This document shows, piece by piece, positions 16,717-26,655 of a stretch of 64,000 bases of DNA. The position numbers and the translations under genes are program-made. Numbering within the stretch: the first letter of the stretch is position 1; each line of letters starts with the position of its first letter. The notes under the pieces were generated by a model. The model was not told the DNA's origin. It worked only from the letters and a program-made list of their open reading frames with translations, and made no database searches. Source of the stretch: Paenibacillus xylanexedens (GTDB lineage Bacteria > Bacillota > Bacilli > Paenibacillales > Paenibacillaceae); assembly GCF_017874615.1 (NCBI RefSeq), contig NZ_JAGIKV010000022.1, positions 62,001 through 126,000 of the forward strand, in the 5' to 3' direction.

Positions 16717-17592
16717 ATGATTCAGATTGGACTCACGGGATGGGGGGATCAAGAGGATCTCTACCCCAATCGCACCAAAGCCAAAGACAAGCTCAGTCTA
16801 TACGGACAGTACTTCTCCACCGTGGAGGTGGATAGTTCTTTCTACGCCGTTCAGCCGCGGGATCGAATGGCACGGTGGGCTGCAGAGACGCCCGAATCCT
16901 TTGCTTTTATCATCAAAGCCTATCAGGGAATGACCGGACATCTGCGAGGCAAACCATACTTCACCAGCACGTCGGAGATGTATAAGGCTTTTCGGGAATC
17001 ACTGGAACCGGTCATTGAAGCCGGCAAGATGCAGGCAGCCTTGTTTCAATATCCGCCTTGGTTTGAGTGCAATAAAGACAACGTGAAAGAGCTTCGTGAA
17101 GTGAAACTGAGAATGGAGGGCATTCCGTGTGCCCTGGAATTCCGTCATCGTAGCTGGTATGAAGGTGACATGCGCGAGCGGACGCTTTCGTTCCTGAAAG
17201 AGCAAGGCTGGATTCACAGCGTCTGTGACGAACCTCAGGCAGGTCTTGGTTCTATCCCCATCGTGCCACAGGCGACGGATTCCGAGATGACACTGGTTCG
17301 CATGCACGGACGTAATGTGTCCGGGTGGCATCAGAATGGTGCGCCTAATTGGCGCGAGACCCGTTATTTATACCGTTACAACAAGGAAGAATTGTTGGAA
17401 TGGAAAGGGTATCTGGAGCAATTGCAGGAGCAGAGCAAGGATGTCTATGTTATTTTTAATAACAACTCCGGTGGCGATGCAGCAGCGAATGCCCAGATGA
17501 TGATGGACCTGCTGGATCAGCCGGTGAAGCCTTTCCCTGACCGTTCTGAACCGGAGAAGGAAGAAGGACCGGAGCAGCTGGAGCTATTTTAA
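16717..17592 (+). CDS. DUF72 (YecE-like) domain protein
   Basis: A 291-residue TIM-barrel-like DUF72 protein. Characteristic strings are IQIGLTGWGD, FSTVEVDSSFYAVQP, RWAAETPESFAFIIKAYQGMTGH, ALFQYPPWF, CALEFRHRSWY, VCDEPQ, VRMHGRN and YVIFNNNSGGDAAANA. The family is widespread and structurally known but without an established reaction; a metal-dependent barrel enzyme is likely. AGGAGGTG six bases before ATG 16717 fixes the start, 8 codons inside the longest frame. A monocistronic unit with its own promoter and terminator. Confidence 0.93.
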   Translation: MIQIGLTGWGDQEDLYPNRTKAKDKLSLYGQYFSTVEVDSSFYAVQPRDRMARWAAETPESFAFIIKAYQGMTGHLRGKPYFTSTSEMYKAFRESLEPVIEAGKMQAALFQYPPWFECNKDNVKELREVKLRMEGIPCALEFRHRSWYEGDMRERTLSFLKEQGWIHSVCDEPQAGLGSIPIVPQATDSEMTLVRMHGRNVSGWHQNGAPNWRETRYLYRYNKEELLEWKGYLEQLQEQSKDVYVIFNNNSGGDAAANAQMMMDLLDQPVKPFPDRSEPEKEEGPEQLELF

Positions 17593-17687
17593 TACGTGCT
17601 ATAAACGGAGTTATTCATATTATTGGGTGAAGGTAAGTGTATTTATTATTGCTATTATGCAGAGCGGATTCGAAATTGGAAACAAAC

Positions 17688-17727
17688 TAAAAGCGGCAAG
17701 CCCGGGGGGCTTTGCCGCTTTCTTTAG
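17688..17727 (+). terminator. Terminator between DUF72 and GH105 genes
   Basis: AAAAGCGGCAAGCCC-GGGG-GGCTTTGCCGCTTTCTTT. The minus strand also ends in TTTT, so this hairpin probably ends the long carbohydrate operon as well. Confidence 0.88.
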
Positions 17728-17783
17728 CTGGTAATCTACCTATAGAAGGCTATCCACAAATATCCGTTCCGTTGCGTCAATCA

Positions 17784-19961
17784 TCAGCGCTGCGCGGCTG
17801 TAACCGAAGAATCGATATGCGCCTCACGGAGCTGCTGGTTCATTTTATACACTTCAATGCCAGCCAAGAGCACAATGCCAATCCCATGGGTATCGTTCAG
17901 ATTCCATCCCAGATCATCGCGATAATACAAGGCGGTAAACGAGTACCCGGAACCCCGGCATACCCCGTATATATTGCCTTTATAGTCAATCGACAAACGT
18001 GTCATGCCTTCCCATCCTTTACGTACGGCCTCCAGATAAGGCTCAGGCTGTTCCAGCCAGCCTTCCCGAATACCACGGGCATAGGCGTAGACGAACATCG
18101 ATGTGCAGGAGGTTTCTTCATATGAATCCGGGCGGCTCAGCACCTGATGCCATAGTCCATTTTCCCCTTGCAGCGCCAGATAACCTTGACTTAAATCACG
18201 ATAGAAAGTTAGCAGTTCCGACCGTTTCACATGATCATGTGGCAGGATGGATAACAATTCGGTTAATGAAAATAGCACCCAGCCGTTCCCTCGTCCCCAT
18301 GGAATACCTGTCGCCCGACCACGCACAAAATCATACACATGGGACATGATCTGTTGTTCGGGAAGGTAGAGGTATTTACGGAACATCAAGAACTGATTAA
18401 CCGCATCATCCCAATACGTCGCATCGCCTGTTAACTGACCATAACGCATCAGAAATGGTGTACTCATGTACAAGTCATCACACCACATCGTCTCCTGACG
18501 CATCTCCCCACTGCCGCGAACCCGGTAAAAGGCACCATCCTCCAAACGTTCCTGCTCATCCGTAATGTAGCCCGCAATCCGATCCGCAGTATCTCTTCCC
18601 CCACGAATATCACCGAACTCCATCGCAGCAAGCAAAGTGGACCCAAACGAACCGCAATCATCCAGGCTGTCGATGGCAGACAGTTGATTATTAATCCCTG
18701 CCGCACCGTACCCTTCCCGATCCCACAGACCATAGCGGTCAAATGAAGTGCTCAGTTCAATATGTTGCCGCACATACTGAATGTAATCATCTCGTCCCAA
18801 TTCCTGTCCCGTCTGGAGAAGCCCAAGCAGGGTGACGCCAAGCGGATAATTCCACTTTCCGTAATGTGTATTCTCCAGGTAAGGACGGACATGGGTGTCG
18901 GGAAGATCTACCCGCCAATACACACCTTGTGCGCCATCATCAAATACGGTATCGGTTCGTACGATGTCGGCATGCGACGGTTCAGCACCGAGAGCAAACA
19001 CACCCGTGTACAGCCAGGGGTCAGAGCATCCCGCAACCGGATGAGGAGGTTTCAGTCTCCAGCCTGTGGAACCCGAGCGCTCGGCATCTTCCAACATGAA
19101 TCCCCACGAGCCACCAAGTGCTTGAATTTCACCTTTCGCGACCAGATCAGATGAACCGTAACGGCGCGGGAGTTCAACGCGGAAGTTACCGCTGCTTCCA
19201 GCAGAGTATACTTCCGTGCCATCCACATACAGGGTCAAAGCTCCATCATGACGGCCTTGTAAAATAATTGGCTTTGATCCTGGCAAGGTTACATCCATTC
19301 TGGACCATGCGTAGGCCACAGCGGGCTGTTCTGTACCAAAGATCCGGGCAAATGAACCTGCGCTCTGCTCCTCATCTGTCCATCCCCTTCGCGGATACCA
19401 GGAAAGGCCCGTTTCTTCTTCCGTCATGCCGTCACGAGGAAGAGATAATACAGGTTCATCGACGGGTTCCGAAAATAACCAGCCTTCCTGACCCTGACGA
19501 TCTGCCCCAGGAGTGAGGAAGTGCAACGGGAAATTTTTGAACGAGGCTGTTCCGTAGATACCGCCGAATCCCACTTCTGTTTTGACAAAACATAGCAACA
19601 CATCATTCCAGCCATAGTTCACGGAAATTGGAATCTGGGTTCTTCGCTCGGGAAATAATTCCTGCAACAGCTCAGACTTGAATACCTCTTCACCGTTCAC
19701 GTAAATCGTCACCGGACTATAACAGTTCAGGCCCGTATTTAACGTTGTACTCTGCTCGCTCCATAACTTGCCCCACACATATACGTATTGCCCTGCACGC
19801 GCCTCTAAGCATTTCTCATTCAGATTCAGGTCGTAACGATAATCTCCAAGCCTACGAAAACCTCCCTGATGATATGCTCTGAACAAAAAGGAATGTTTCG
19901 GATGATCGCCAATATAACGCTGAGCCACCGTAGTCAATATATCCGGAATTGAATCGTACAC
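17784..19961 (-). CDS. Glycoside hydrolase family 105 protein with N-terminal beta-sandwich region
   Basis: At least 725 residues. The C-terminal ~380 residues are a GH88/105 (alpha/alpha)6-barrel of unsaturated rhamnogalacturonyl hydrolase type: WNYPLGVTLLGLL, MWCDDLYMSTPFLMRYGQLTGD (catalytic Asp region), GIPWGRGNGWVLFSLTELL, SCTSMFVYAYARGI and a final NDTHGIGIVLLAGIEVYK. The first ~330 residues look like beta-sandwich modules (VTIYVNGEEVF, LTLYVDGTEVY). GH105 enzymes remove the 4,5-unsaturated uronic acid left by lyases. No signal peptide, so it should act on imported oligosaccharide. 19961 is a GTG without a good ribosome site; the frame continues upstream with protein-like codons to the preceding stop and has GGAAGGGAG there, so the true start is probably a rare ATC/ATT/CTG near 20000. 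Last gene of the operon. Confidence 0.88.
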   Translation of the reverse strand: MYDSIPDILTTVAQRYIGDHPKHSFLFRAYHQGGFRRLGDYRYDLNLNEKCLEARAGQYVYVWGKLWSEQSTTLNTGLNCYSPVTIYVNGEEVFKSELLQELFPERRTQIPISVNYGWNDVLLCFVKTEVGFGGIYGTASFKNFPLHFLTPGADRQGQEGWLFSEPVDEPVLSLPRDGMTEEETGLSWYPRRGWTDEEQSAGSFARIFGTEQPAVAYAWSRMDVTLPGSKPIILQGRHDGALTLYVDGTEVYSAGSSGNFRVELPRRYGSSDLVAKGEIQALGGSWGFMLEDAERSGSTGWRLKPPHPVAGCSDPWLYTGVFALGAEPSHADIVRTDTVFDDGAQGVYWRVDLPDTHVRPYLENTHYGKWNYPLGVTLLGLLQTGQELGRDDYIQYVRQHIELSTSFDRYGLWDREGYGAAGINNQLSAIDSLDDCGSFGSTLLAAMEFGDIRGGRDTADRIAGYITDEQERLEDGAFYRVRGSGEMRQETMWCDDLYMSTPFLMRYGQLTGDATYWDDAVNQFLMFRKYLYLPEQQIMSHVYDFVRGRATGIPWGRGNGWVLFSLTELLSILPHDHVKRSELLTFYRDLSQGYLALQGENGLWHQVLSRPDSYEETSCTSMFVYAYARGIREGWLEQPEPYLEAVRKGWEGMTRLSIDYKGNIYGVCRGSGYSFTALYYRDDLGWNLNDTHGIGIVLLAGIEVYKMNQQLREAHIDSSVTAAQR

Positions 19962-20018
19962 CTTGCCTGCAATCGCCTCGTTTTCATGAAAATAACGAAT
20001 GATCGTCAGCTCCCTTCC

Positions 20019-20840
20019 TTATACCTTGATTCGTTCGCTTAGCCGCAATGTCTCTCCGCCTTGCACTTCAACAACCTGCTGATCCGCTGTGAACCAAACC
20101 GGGATGGCAGACGGATTATGAATGATGGATCGATCAGCTGAACACTCCAATCGTTGCACCGCTTTCCAATAAGCAATCACTTCGATGTTCGTGGCATACC
20201 AGATATCGTCCCTGCCGCCAATCTGCTCACCGAACTGTTCGATGATCTCCCAGTTGTCGTTGTCATTGAACTCATAACTGTGACCCCAGACGTAGAGTAA
20301 TAGTGGTGTACCTGTTTTGGAGTGTTGGATAAAAAGTTTGGCATGCCCCGCCAGATCATGGTTATGATGACACGTCGGATGCCATTCAAGCGGCCGATCT
20401 GGCAACGTGTATCTGCCATGTGATTCAACGGTACGGGCATAATCAATGCCAAGCCACTCCAGCTTTGTACTTAACGCACGGTCGTACCCTCCGTTGGGAT
20501 AAGCCATGCCTCGTACCGGATAACCGACGAGCTGCTCCAATGCTTTTCGGTCTTCGATAATCTCTTCGGTCAATAGTTCATTCGGAACATAAGGCAGCGT
20601 AGGGTGAGTAACCGTGTGAACGGCTACTTCATGCCCCGTATAAAGTTCAGCGACTTCCCCAGCCTCAATGCGGCCTGGATTACCCAGGGTACCGGAGTTC
20701 AGATTAAAGGTTCCCCGTAGACCATACCGATTACAGATTTCCACCAGTCTGCGATCATGCACCACTCCATCGTCATAACTGAGCGTTAACGCTTTCATCA
20801 CACCACCTGGATAGCGGTCAAACTGAATACGATGTCCCAT
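20019..20840 (-). CDS. Polysaccharide deacetylase family protein (NodB/CE4 fold)
   Basis: A 273-residue CE4-type protein. Motifs: ALTLSYDDGVVHDRRL (catalytic and metal Asp), AVHTVTHPTL (His-x-x-x-His metal ligands) and MAYPNGGYDRALSTKL (motif 3). A small C-terminal beta segment follows (~215-273). No signal peptide, so unlike peptidoglycan or chitin deacetylases it should be intracellular. It lies between a GH106-like gene and the GH105 gene; removal of O- or N-acetyl groups from imported plant oligosaccharides is the natural inference, but the fold is also found in other amidohydrolase-like enzymes. AAAGGAG precedes the ATG. Confidence 0.88.
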   Translation of the reverse strand: MGHRIQFDRYPGGVMKALTLSYDDGVVHDRRLVEICNRYGLRGTFNLNSGTLGNPGRIEAGEVAELYTGHEVAVHTVTHPTLPYVPNELLTEEIIEDRKALEQLVGYPVRGMAYPNGGYDRALSTKLEWLGIDYARTVESHGRYTLPDRPLEWHPTCHHNHDLAGHAKLFIQHSKTGTPLLLYVWGHSYEFNDNDNWEIIEQFGEQIGGRDDIWYATNIEVIAYWKAVQRLECSADRSIIHNPSAIPVWFTADQQVVEVQGGETLRLSERIKV

Positions 20841-20857
20841 TCCTTACTTCCACTCCT

Positions 20858-23800
20858 TTATCCCAATTCTTCAACAGGTACATGACCTGCATCCTGTAAT
20901 CGATGATGTTCCGAATCAAAATACGTACCTTCCAGCAGGCCGATCAATGTGTTGGTAATCCGCACTTCAATGTCGTTGTCTCCCGGACGCAACCAGGAGG
21001 TCTCTCCCTTCCAACGATACGGAGACCAGCATCTTACACCCAGGCTATGTCCGTTTACCCGCACTTCCACCACATCCTGCACACGCCAATCGCTAAATTC
21101 CAGTTCAAACGAGGTAATATCTTCCCCTGACTCATCCAGCCAGAACGTGCGTTTATAACTCATTTCCCCGGCAAAATGGGGATACAGCGGCTGCGGTGCA
21201 GGTCCGATACGAAGGGCCGTGTCCGATTCCCGCACAAGCGAAGCCATGCCTACATGATGGAACTCCACGCCGAATCTTCCCTGTAGATACAGGGGATCCA
21301 CGATGCCATCCTCATCTTTCGTTACCTGCACAATCACCGTCATTTCGTTGAGACCGCTGTGCAACAACTCCGTGATATCACAAGCGATATTATTGTGATC
21401 GGTGATTTCAATTGGATCGAACTGTTCTTTTCCAAGTGGTTGCCCATTAATCTCCATCGACCAAGTGCCCGAAATCGCCGCTCTGTCCATAAATAACAAG
21501 CATGCAGGCAATGCCGTTCTTAGCTCAAATGTAGTCGTATATCGACATTCGATGGGATAGGCTAAGGATGCCTTTTTCGGTGTGCCAAATACCTGATTAA
21601 ACTGGACTGGCAGATGCTGCTGCTCCGATAATTCTGCCGCCTGATCAATAAACGGTTTTACAGCTACATGCTGGCTTTCCAGAATCACACCATTAACATT
21701 GGAAGCCTGAAGATGGAATTGTCCCATTCGCAAAATGTTAGGCTGCACCGTTTCGAGTCGCCATGGCCCTTCCGAAGGGACCATGATCTTACTTGCTTGA
21801 TTAGCTCCTGCCAATACATCCGTTACGAACGTCGAACCCGTTTTGTCTGTTACATCCACCTTCGTTGGTACTACCTCTGCCCCCGCAGCTTGTAAAGTAA
21901 GGCGTACAGCATGCGCTTCATAAGGCGCCAGTGTTAGTGAAATGCACCATTCCCCGCCACTACTCGTATACGGCAATGTCTGAAGCTGCCCTGTCTCCAG
22001 ATCAAGTCGTTCTGCCACAATACAAGCACCCTCTGTCAACTCCGTTCCATCCCACAGCTGTCTGGCGACCAGCTTCAATTGACCAATCAGGTCCTGACCC
22101 TCCTGATTGGTCAAAAAAACCATATGCTCCCCAGCCGACAATTGACGGGTATGCATCAGCAGGGAGGCGCTTTCCTCCTCCATGATCCAACAGATGGGTT
22201 CCGGCAATACCTGATCGAGCAGGAGAGAGATTAGCTCCAGCGAAAAGTCATCTCCCTGCCCCGTTCCTGCGGGTAGAAAATAGGCATTCCCCTCACCCTG
22301 ATGCCACATGGTTTCACGGTTATCGTGATCTGTTGTCACGCTACGGCCCCAGTACACCTCATGCGGCTGCTCGCCCGCGCCAAAGAACTGGGCAGCTTCC
22401 TCCCCCTCCGGACTTCCCGGCTGGATGGCAATATGCGGAGGCATCCCAACAGAGATGACAGTTCCTCCCTGCCGAACAAATCGCTTCACCTGTTCCCAGG
22501 CCGCGGCCTCCAGATTCAGCATCGGTGGCAGGATCAACACCTCATAACGGGCCACGCCGATCTGAATGATGCCACCCGTTAAGTCAGCTTCCGCCAATAA
22601 TTCGGGATCAAGGTGGTCATAGTCACGTCTGTTTTCGAGCAGATGGGTAGTAATCCGCATCCAGTCCTTCGTCAGGCGCTCCAATTGCGCGCGTTCTAAT
22701 TCGTCCTCGCCGCTATACTGGAATCCATGCAGCGGATTACCCATCAGACTCCAGAATGTCGTCGTTGGATCAAGCACGGCAATACGAATGTCTGCTGCTC
22801 CGGTGCTCATGAGATAGCTCAACCGTCCGGTGTAATCCCCCAACTGCCGGAAATGCTTCCAGTAGGGATTCTGCAAAAATTGAGATGGCGGTGCATCATG
22901 CTTTGCCAGCCCACCAATCGTATAGAAAAAGGCGTGAAAGTTATAAAAATTGGTGCCCATGGCAGCCATTCGATCAATCATCCATTTCGCATCCTGTAGC
23001 GTCATCGACCAGCCTACACTGTGAAAACATTCAATTAGATTGCGGCTTCGGCCCAATTGTCGGGCGAGCGAACTGACCATCTTGGGATTGTCACGCATCT
23101 TTTGACCATACCGTTCCAGAATCCACGATAAGGATCGTCCGATTTTCTCATGGGCCGAATCACCACCCGGCATATGACTGAACAACTGGGTCGTCATCCG
23201 TACGCCAGGCACTTCAGCCGCATACTGGATTCCTGCTTCCTCACACCAGTCATGCACCTGTTTGTGATAGGACTCCCTGAGAAGCAGATGCAGTGACTGG
23301 TAATAGTCATACCGAATACGATGCGCGTCCGGAACATCACCATATAACAGCGCCGGTAGCGAATCGATCAGACTATAACCACAACGCTCGCTGAAATAAC
23401 GGGGAAGCTGTGGCGACCAGGGGATACGACCCAGCGGTGCAATCTCATCCGAGAACATGCCTTTAATTACGCTTTCAAATTGATCTCCAACCGCTGACTT
23501 ATAACGCTCATGCGTCAGTTCAATAAAACGACTCATCGCTTCCTTGTGGCAAGGATCAACAAAGTTACCGTAATATTTGAAATCATCGATCTCTTTTTCC
23601 TGAAATATAATCAACTCCCAATCACCCACGGGAACATCCCACAGCAGACGAAACGCTGTTCGGTAGGTGAAAAACCGCTTGCGGTTATACGATGTGAGTC
23701 CGGTTTCCTGATACACCTGATCGGTCTGGATATTGCCGATTTTGCTGCGCAAGTCAATGGATTCATGCCACAACCGTTTGCCCTGTTCATCCTTGGGAAT

Positions 23801-24211
23801 CGCCTTGGCAACCAAGACTCGTCCCCATGGCAACTCCAGATCCACAGCTTCTCCGCCCTGAACCACCAACTGATGATGCACGAGCTCACGCTGCTTCGCT
23901 TCAGGGAAATCAAGGGTCACTTCCCCGCCAGCCATTCCACTCGGATAGGGATATTCGTCATATAACCATACCTGCATGCCATGATCGGCAGCTGCCTGCA
24001 CTGCAATCCGAACCTTATCAAACCACGCCTCCGACAGATAGGGAATCTGTAGTCCCTGACGTGGACAGATGAAGAATCCACCTACACCTTGCGTGGCCAT
24101 CTCAGCCACTTGCCGCTTCACCTGTTCTTCTTCCATATCCCCGTTCCAGAACCAAAAGGGATGGACCCTGTACTCCGCCTCGGGATTTTCAAATGCATCC
24201 CCGTTCCACAT
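20858..24211 (-). CDS. GH106-like glycosyl hydrolase (probable alpha-L-rhamnosidase)
   Basis: A 1,117-residue cytoplasmic enzyme. The N-terminal VHPFWFWNGDMEEEQVKRQVAEM, GVGGFFICPRQGLQIPYLSEAW and MQVWLYDEYPYPSGMAGG match the TIM-barrel start of GH106 and related GH proteins; AAEVPGVRM, MFSDEIAPLGR and NLIECFHSVGWSMT fit later barrel strands carrying acidic residues. The C-terminal third has two beta-sandwich/galactose-binding-like regions (ISGTWSMEINGQPLG, VEVRVNGHSLGVRCWSPYRWKG). GH106 members remove alpha-L-rhamnose from rhamnogalacturonan. No signal peptide. Located between the ABC importer and two further glycan-processing genes. The exact sugar specificity is inferred from family and context. 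Confidence 0.85.
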   Translation of the reverse strand: MWNGDAFENPEAEYRVHPFWFWNGDMEEEQVKRQVAEMATQGVGGFFICPRQGLQIPYLSEAWFDKVRIAVQAAADHGMQVWLYDEYPYPSGMAGGEVTLDFPEAKQRELVHHQLVVQGGEAVDLELPWGRVLVAKAIPKDEQGKRLWHESIDLRSKIGNIQTDQVYQETGLTSYNRKRFFTYRTAFRLLWDVPVGDWELIIFQEKEIDDFKYYGNFVDPCHKEAMSRFIELTHERYKSAVGDQFESVIKGMFSDEIAPLGRIPWSPQLPRYFSERCGYSLIDSLPALLYGDVPDAHRIRYDYYQSLHLLLRESYHKQVHDWCEEAGIQYAAEVPGVRMTTQLFSHMPGGDSAHEKIGRSLSWILERYGQKMRDNPKMVSSLARQLGRSRNLIECFHSVGWSMTLQDAKWMIDRMAAMGTNFYNFHAFFYTIGGLAKHDAPPSQFLQNPYWKHFRQLGDYTGRLSYLMSTGAADIRIAVLDPTTTFWSLMGNPLHGFQYSGEDELERAQLERLTKDWMRITTHLLENRRDYDHLDPELLAEADLTGGIIQIGVARYEVLILPPMLNLEAAAWEQVKRFVRQGGTVISVGMPPHIAIQPGSPEGEEAAQFFGAGEQPHEVYWGRSVTTDHDNRETMWHQGEGNAYFLPAGTGQGDDFSLELISLLLDQVLPEPICWIMEEESASLLMHTRQLSAGEHMVFLTNQEGQDLIGQLKLVARQLWDGTELTEGACIVAERLDLETGQLQTLPYTSSGGEWCISLTLAPYEAHAVRLTLQAAGAEVVPTKVDVTDKTGSTFVTDVLAGANQASKIMVPSEGPWRLETVQPNILRMGQFHLQASNVNGVILESQHVAVKPFIDQAAELSEQQHLPVQFNQVFGTPKKASLAYPIECRYTTTFELRTALPACLLFMDRAAISGTWSMEINGQPLGKEQFDPIEITDHNNIACDITELLHSGLNEMTVIVQVTKDEDGIVDPLYLQGRFGVEFHHVGMASLVRESDTALRIGPAPQPLYPHFAGEMSYKRTFWLDESGEDITSFELEFSDWRVQDVVEVRVNGHSLGVRCWSPYRWKGETSWLRPGDNDIEVRITNTLIGLLEGTYFDSEHHRLQDAGHVPVEELG

Positions 24212-24231
24212 GTTGCTTTCCTCCCTTCACA

Positions 24232-25737
24232 CTACTTCAGTGCAGCGTACAGTTCATTAACTTCTTTGACATAATCGTCTCCGCCGTTATTCTTCCACAG
24301 GGCAACAGCATCTTCGAATCCTTTCTCATCAATCTGACCTACGATATATTTGATCCGCGCATCGTTGATGATATTGTCCAGCTGCGGTCCTTTCTGAGCG
24401 TAAACATCAGAGATCAGCGGTTCGCCAGGATTGGCAATGACAATCTCTTCGTTGGCTTTCTGCACCTGTGCAACCTTTTCACGGACAGGTGTCTGTTGGA
24501 CACGAAGCGTTCTGTCTTCCGGCACAAACATCAAAATCTGATTTAAACCCTGCAGGTCGCGGAGCGCAAGCTTGTCAGTGCTCGGTATGATGTAGTCTTC
24601 TTTTTTCTCGTATTGCTTGCCTTCCAGTCCGTTGTACAACAATGCCTGCAATTCCGGTTCATTCAGCTGATCCAGAAAACTCAGTACCTTCTTCAGGTCT
24701 TCTTCCGTTTTGACACTGCTTTTCGAGATCGCAATCAGGCCGGAGTAGCCGGACGTTGGCATATCGCGCAATCCCTTTGGACCTTCCATCGCTTGCAGCA
24801 CATCCACGCGTCCTGTCGCATTGGGGTCTTTATCGAGTATTTTCTGATCCATGCGCTGTGCATTATCTGCTACATCCACCATGACACCGGCTTGCCCATT
24901 CACAAATGGATCAGGCAGCTTCGTTGCATCCATCACGGCAAAGTCCTTGTTCACCAGACCTTCGCTATAGATTTGACGGAAAAATTTCAGAGCTTCCATG
25001 TATTCTGGTGTCTCATGCGCCGGGATCAGACCTCCGCTGCCATCATCTCCCCATTTGTTGGGTGCACCGAACCATACCTGCATGTTATCCCACGGGCCCG
25101 TGAATTTGCTGGCAACCAGACCATACGTATCATCCTTGCCGTTACCGTCCGGATCATCCTTCGTGAACGCTTTCAATACATTGTAAAATTCATCAATCGT
25201 CTTCGGCTCTTCGAGACCCAGATTCTCCAGCCAATCCTTGCGGATTGTGACCCCATTACGTCCGAGGGCCCTTGCCCGGTAGATCCCATAGGTTTTGCCA
25301 TCGATTGACGCATTGTTGGTGATGATTTCATTCATTTGGCTCAGATTCGGATAATCTTTCAGATATGGACCCAGCTCCCAGAAAGCCCCGGTTCGGGCCG
25401 CATTAATGAAACTTGGAGACTTCCCTAACACCACCATAATCTGAGGAAGCTTTCCCGAGGCCAGTGTGATGTTGAATTTGTCTTCGTACGAGCTGCTCGG
25501 CACCCACTGCAAGTTCACATCCACCTTGGTCAATTCCTCAAGCTTCTGGATGACTGGGCTGTTCTCCGGCGGATTCTCCGCTTCAAAGTTCGGAAGCATA
25601 ATAGTAATTTCATCTGTTCCACCCGCAGCAGTTCCTGAACCTGCTTTGTCCGTGGAGCATGCTCCCAGAATTGTACTCAATACCAGTGACGCAGAGAGTA
25701 ACAGTGCACCTTTTTTGAATCCCGTTTTTTGTCCCAT
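24232..25737 (-). CDS. Extracellular solute-binding lipoprotein of a carbohydrate ABC transporter
   Basis: A 501-residue LplA-type family 1 binding protein. The signal ends in lipobox LGAC (Cys27) and a Ser/Gly/Ala linker follows. The mature part shows the ITIMLPNFEAENPP N-terminal strand, LPQIMVVLGKSP, TGAFWELGPYLKDYPNLSQM, RKDWLENLGLEEPKTIDEFYNVLKAF and DDPDGNGKDDTYGLV (the Asp-rich EF-hand-like loop typical of this group). It would capture oligosaccharide outside the cell and hand it to the two permeases upstream in the operon. GGGGGAG precedes the ATG. Confidence 0.95.
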   Translation of the reverse strand: MGQKTGFKKGALLLSASLVLSTILGACSTDKAGSGTAAGGTDEITIMLPNFEAENPPENSPVIQKLEELTKVDVNLQWVPSSSYEDKFNITLASGKLPQIMVVLGKSPSFINAARTGAFWELGPYLKDYPNLSQMNEIITNNASIDGKTYGIYRARALGRNGVTIRKDWLENLGLEEPKTIDEFYNVLKAFTKDDPDGNGKDDTYGLVASKFTGPWDNMQVWFGAPNKWGDDGSGGLIPAHETPEYMEALKFFRQIYSEGLVNKDFAVMDATKLPDPFVNGQAGVMVDVADNAQRMDQKILDKDPNATGRVDVLQAMEGPKGLRDMPTSGYSGLIAISKSSVKTEEDLKKVLSFLDQLNEPELQALLYNGLEGKQYEKKEDYIIPSTDKLALRDLQGLNQILMFVPEDRTLRVQQTPVREKVAQVQKANEEIVIANPGEPLISDVYAQKGPQLDNIINDARIKYIVGQIDEKGFEDAVALWKNNGGDDYVKEVNELYAALK

Positions 25738-25755
25738 ACGTTCTCCCCCTTGGCT

Positions 25756-26643
25756 TTAGCCTTTGATTGAACCTAACATGACCCCTTTGGCAAAATGCTT
25801 CTGCAAAAACGGATACACCAGCAAAATCGGAATGGTACCTACAACGATCACCGCCATTTTAATCGACTGCTCTGGTGGCTGTACAAAATTGGGGTCCATG
25901 TTTGCCATATCTCCGACACTGGCTTGCGAAAGTAACACGATCTGTCTCAGCATGACTTGTAGCGGCCATTTGTCACTGTCGGAAATGTACAGAAGTGCCG
26001 AGAAAAAGTTGTTCCAGTGTCCTACGGCGTAAAATAAGGCGAACGTGGCAATCACCGGCTTCGATAAAGGCAGAACGATTCGCCACAGCACCCCGAGATC
26101 CGAACAGCCGTCGATGCGGGCCGCTTCCTCCAGCCCGGGCGGCATTTGCTGAAAAAAGTTTTTGACAACAATTAAGTTAAAAGCGCTGATCGCGCCAGGA
26201 AGCATAAGGGCCCAGTAAGAATCGAGCAGTCCCAGTCCACGAATGACGAGATACGTTGGAATCATACCACCACCGAATAACATCGAGAAAATCACCATGT
26301 TCATCATGACGTTACGGCCCCAGAAATCACTTCTGGATAGTGGATAGGCCATCGTTAGTGTGAAGAACAGATTGACCAGTGTGCCTGCCACCGTGATGAA
26401 AATGGAAACACCAATGCTGCGAAAGATCGTGGACGATGAAAAGATATACTCATACGCGCTGAAGGAAAACACCTTCGGAATGAGGAAAAAACTGCGTTCG
26501 GTGATCTCGGCTTCCGTTGCGAAAGAATTCCCTATAATATACAGGAACGGAAGGACGGTTAATATGCCCAGAATCCCCAGCATGACGTAATTGAAGATAT
26601 CAAATACCTTGCCGGCAGGGCTGTTGTATAGACGGCTGTTCAT
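25756..26643 (-). CDS. Carbohydrate ABC transporter permease (LplC/YtcP type)
   Basis: A 295-residue inner-membrane permease with six predicted helices. The cytoplasmic EAA loop is GLEEAARIDGCSDLGVLWRIVLPLSKPV, where the ATPase docks. The N-terminus has the family's GKVFDIFNYVMLGILGILTVLPFLYIIGNSFA and the C-terminus ends FLQKHFAKGVMLGSIKG. It pairs with the upstream permease to form a heterodimeric channel. No ATPase gene is present; such systems usually share a multitask MsmX/UgpC-type ATPase. AAGGAGGAG lies before ATG. Confidence 0.96.
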   Translation of the reverse strand: MNSRLYNSPAGKVFDIFNYVMLGILGILTVLPFLYIIGNSFATEAEITERSFFLIPKVFSFSAYEYIFSSSTIFRSIGVSIFITVAGTLVNLFFTLTMAYPLSRSDFWGRNVMMNMVIFSMLFGGGMIPTYLVIRGLGLLDSYWALMLPGAISAFNLIVVKNFFQQMPPGLEEAARIDGCSDLGVLWRIVLPLSKPVIATFALFYAVGHWNNFFSALLYISDSDKWPLQVMLRQIVLLSQASVGDMANMDPNFVQPPEQSIKMAVIVVGTIPILLVYPFLQKHFAKGVMLGSIKG

Positions 26644-26655
26644 GGGCGCTCCTCC

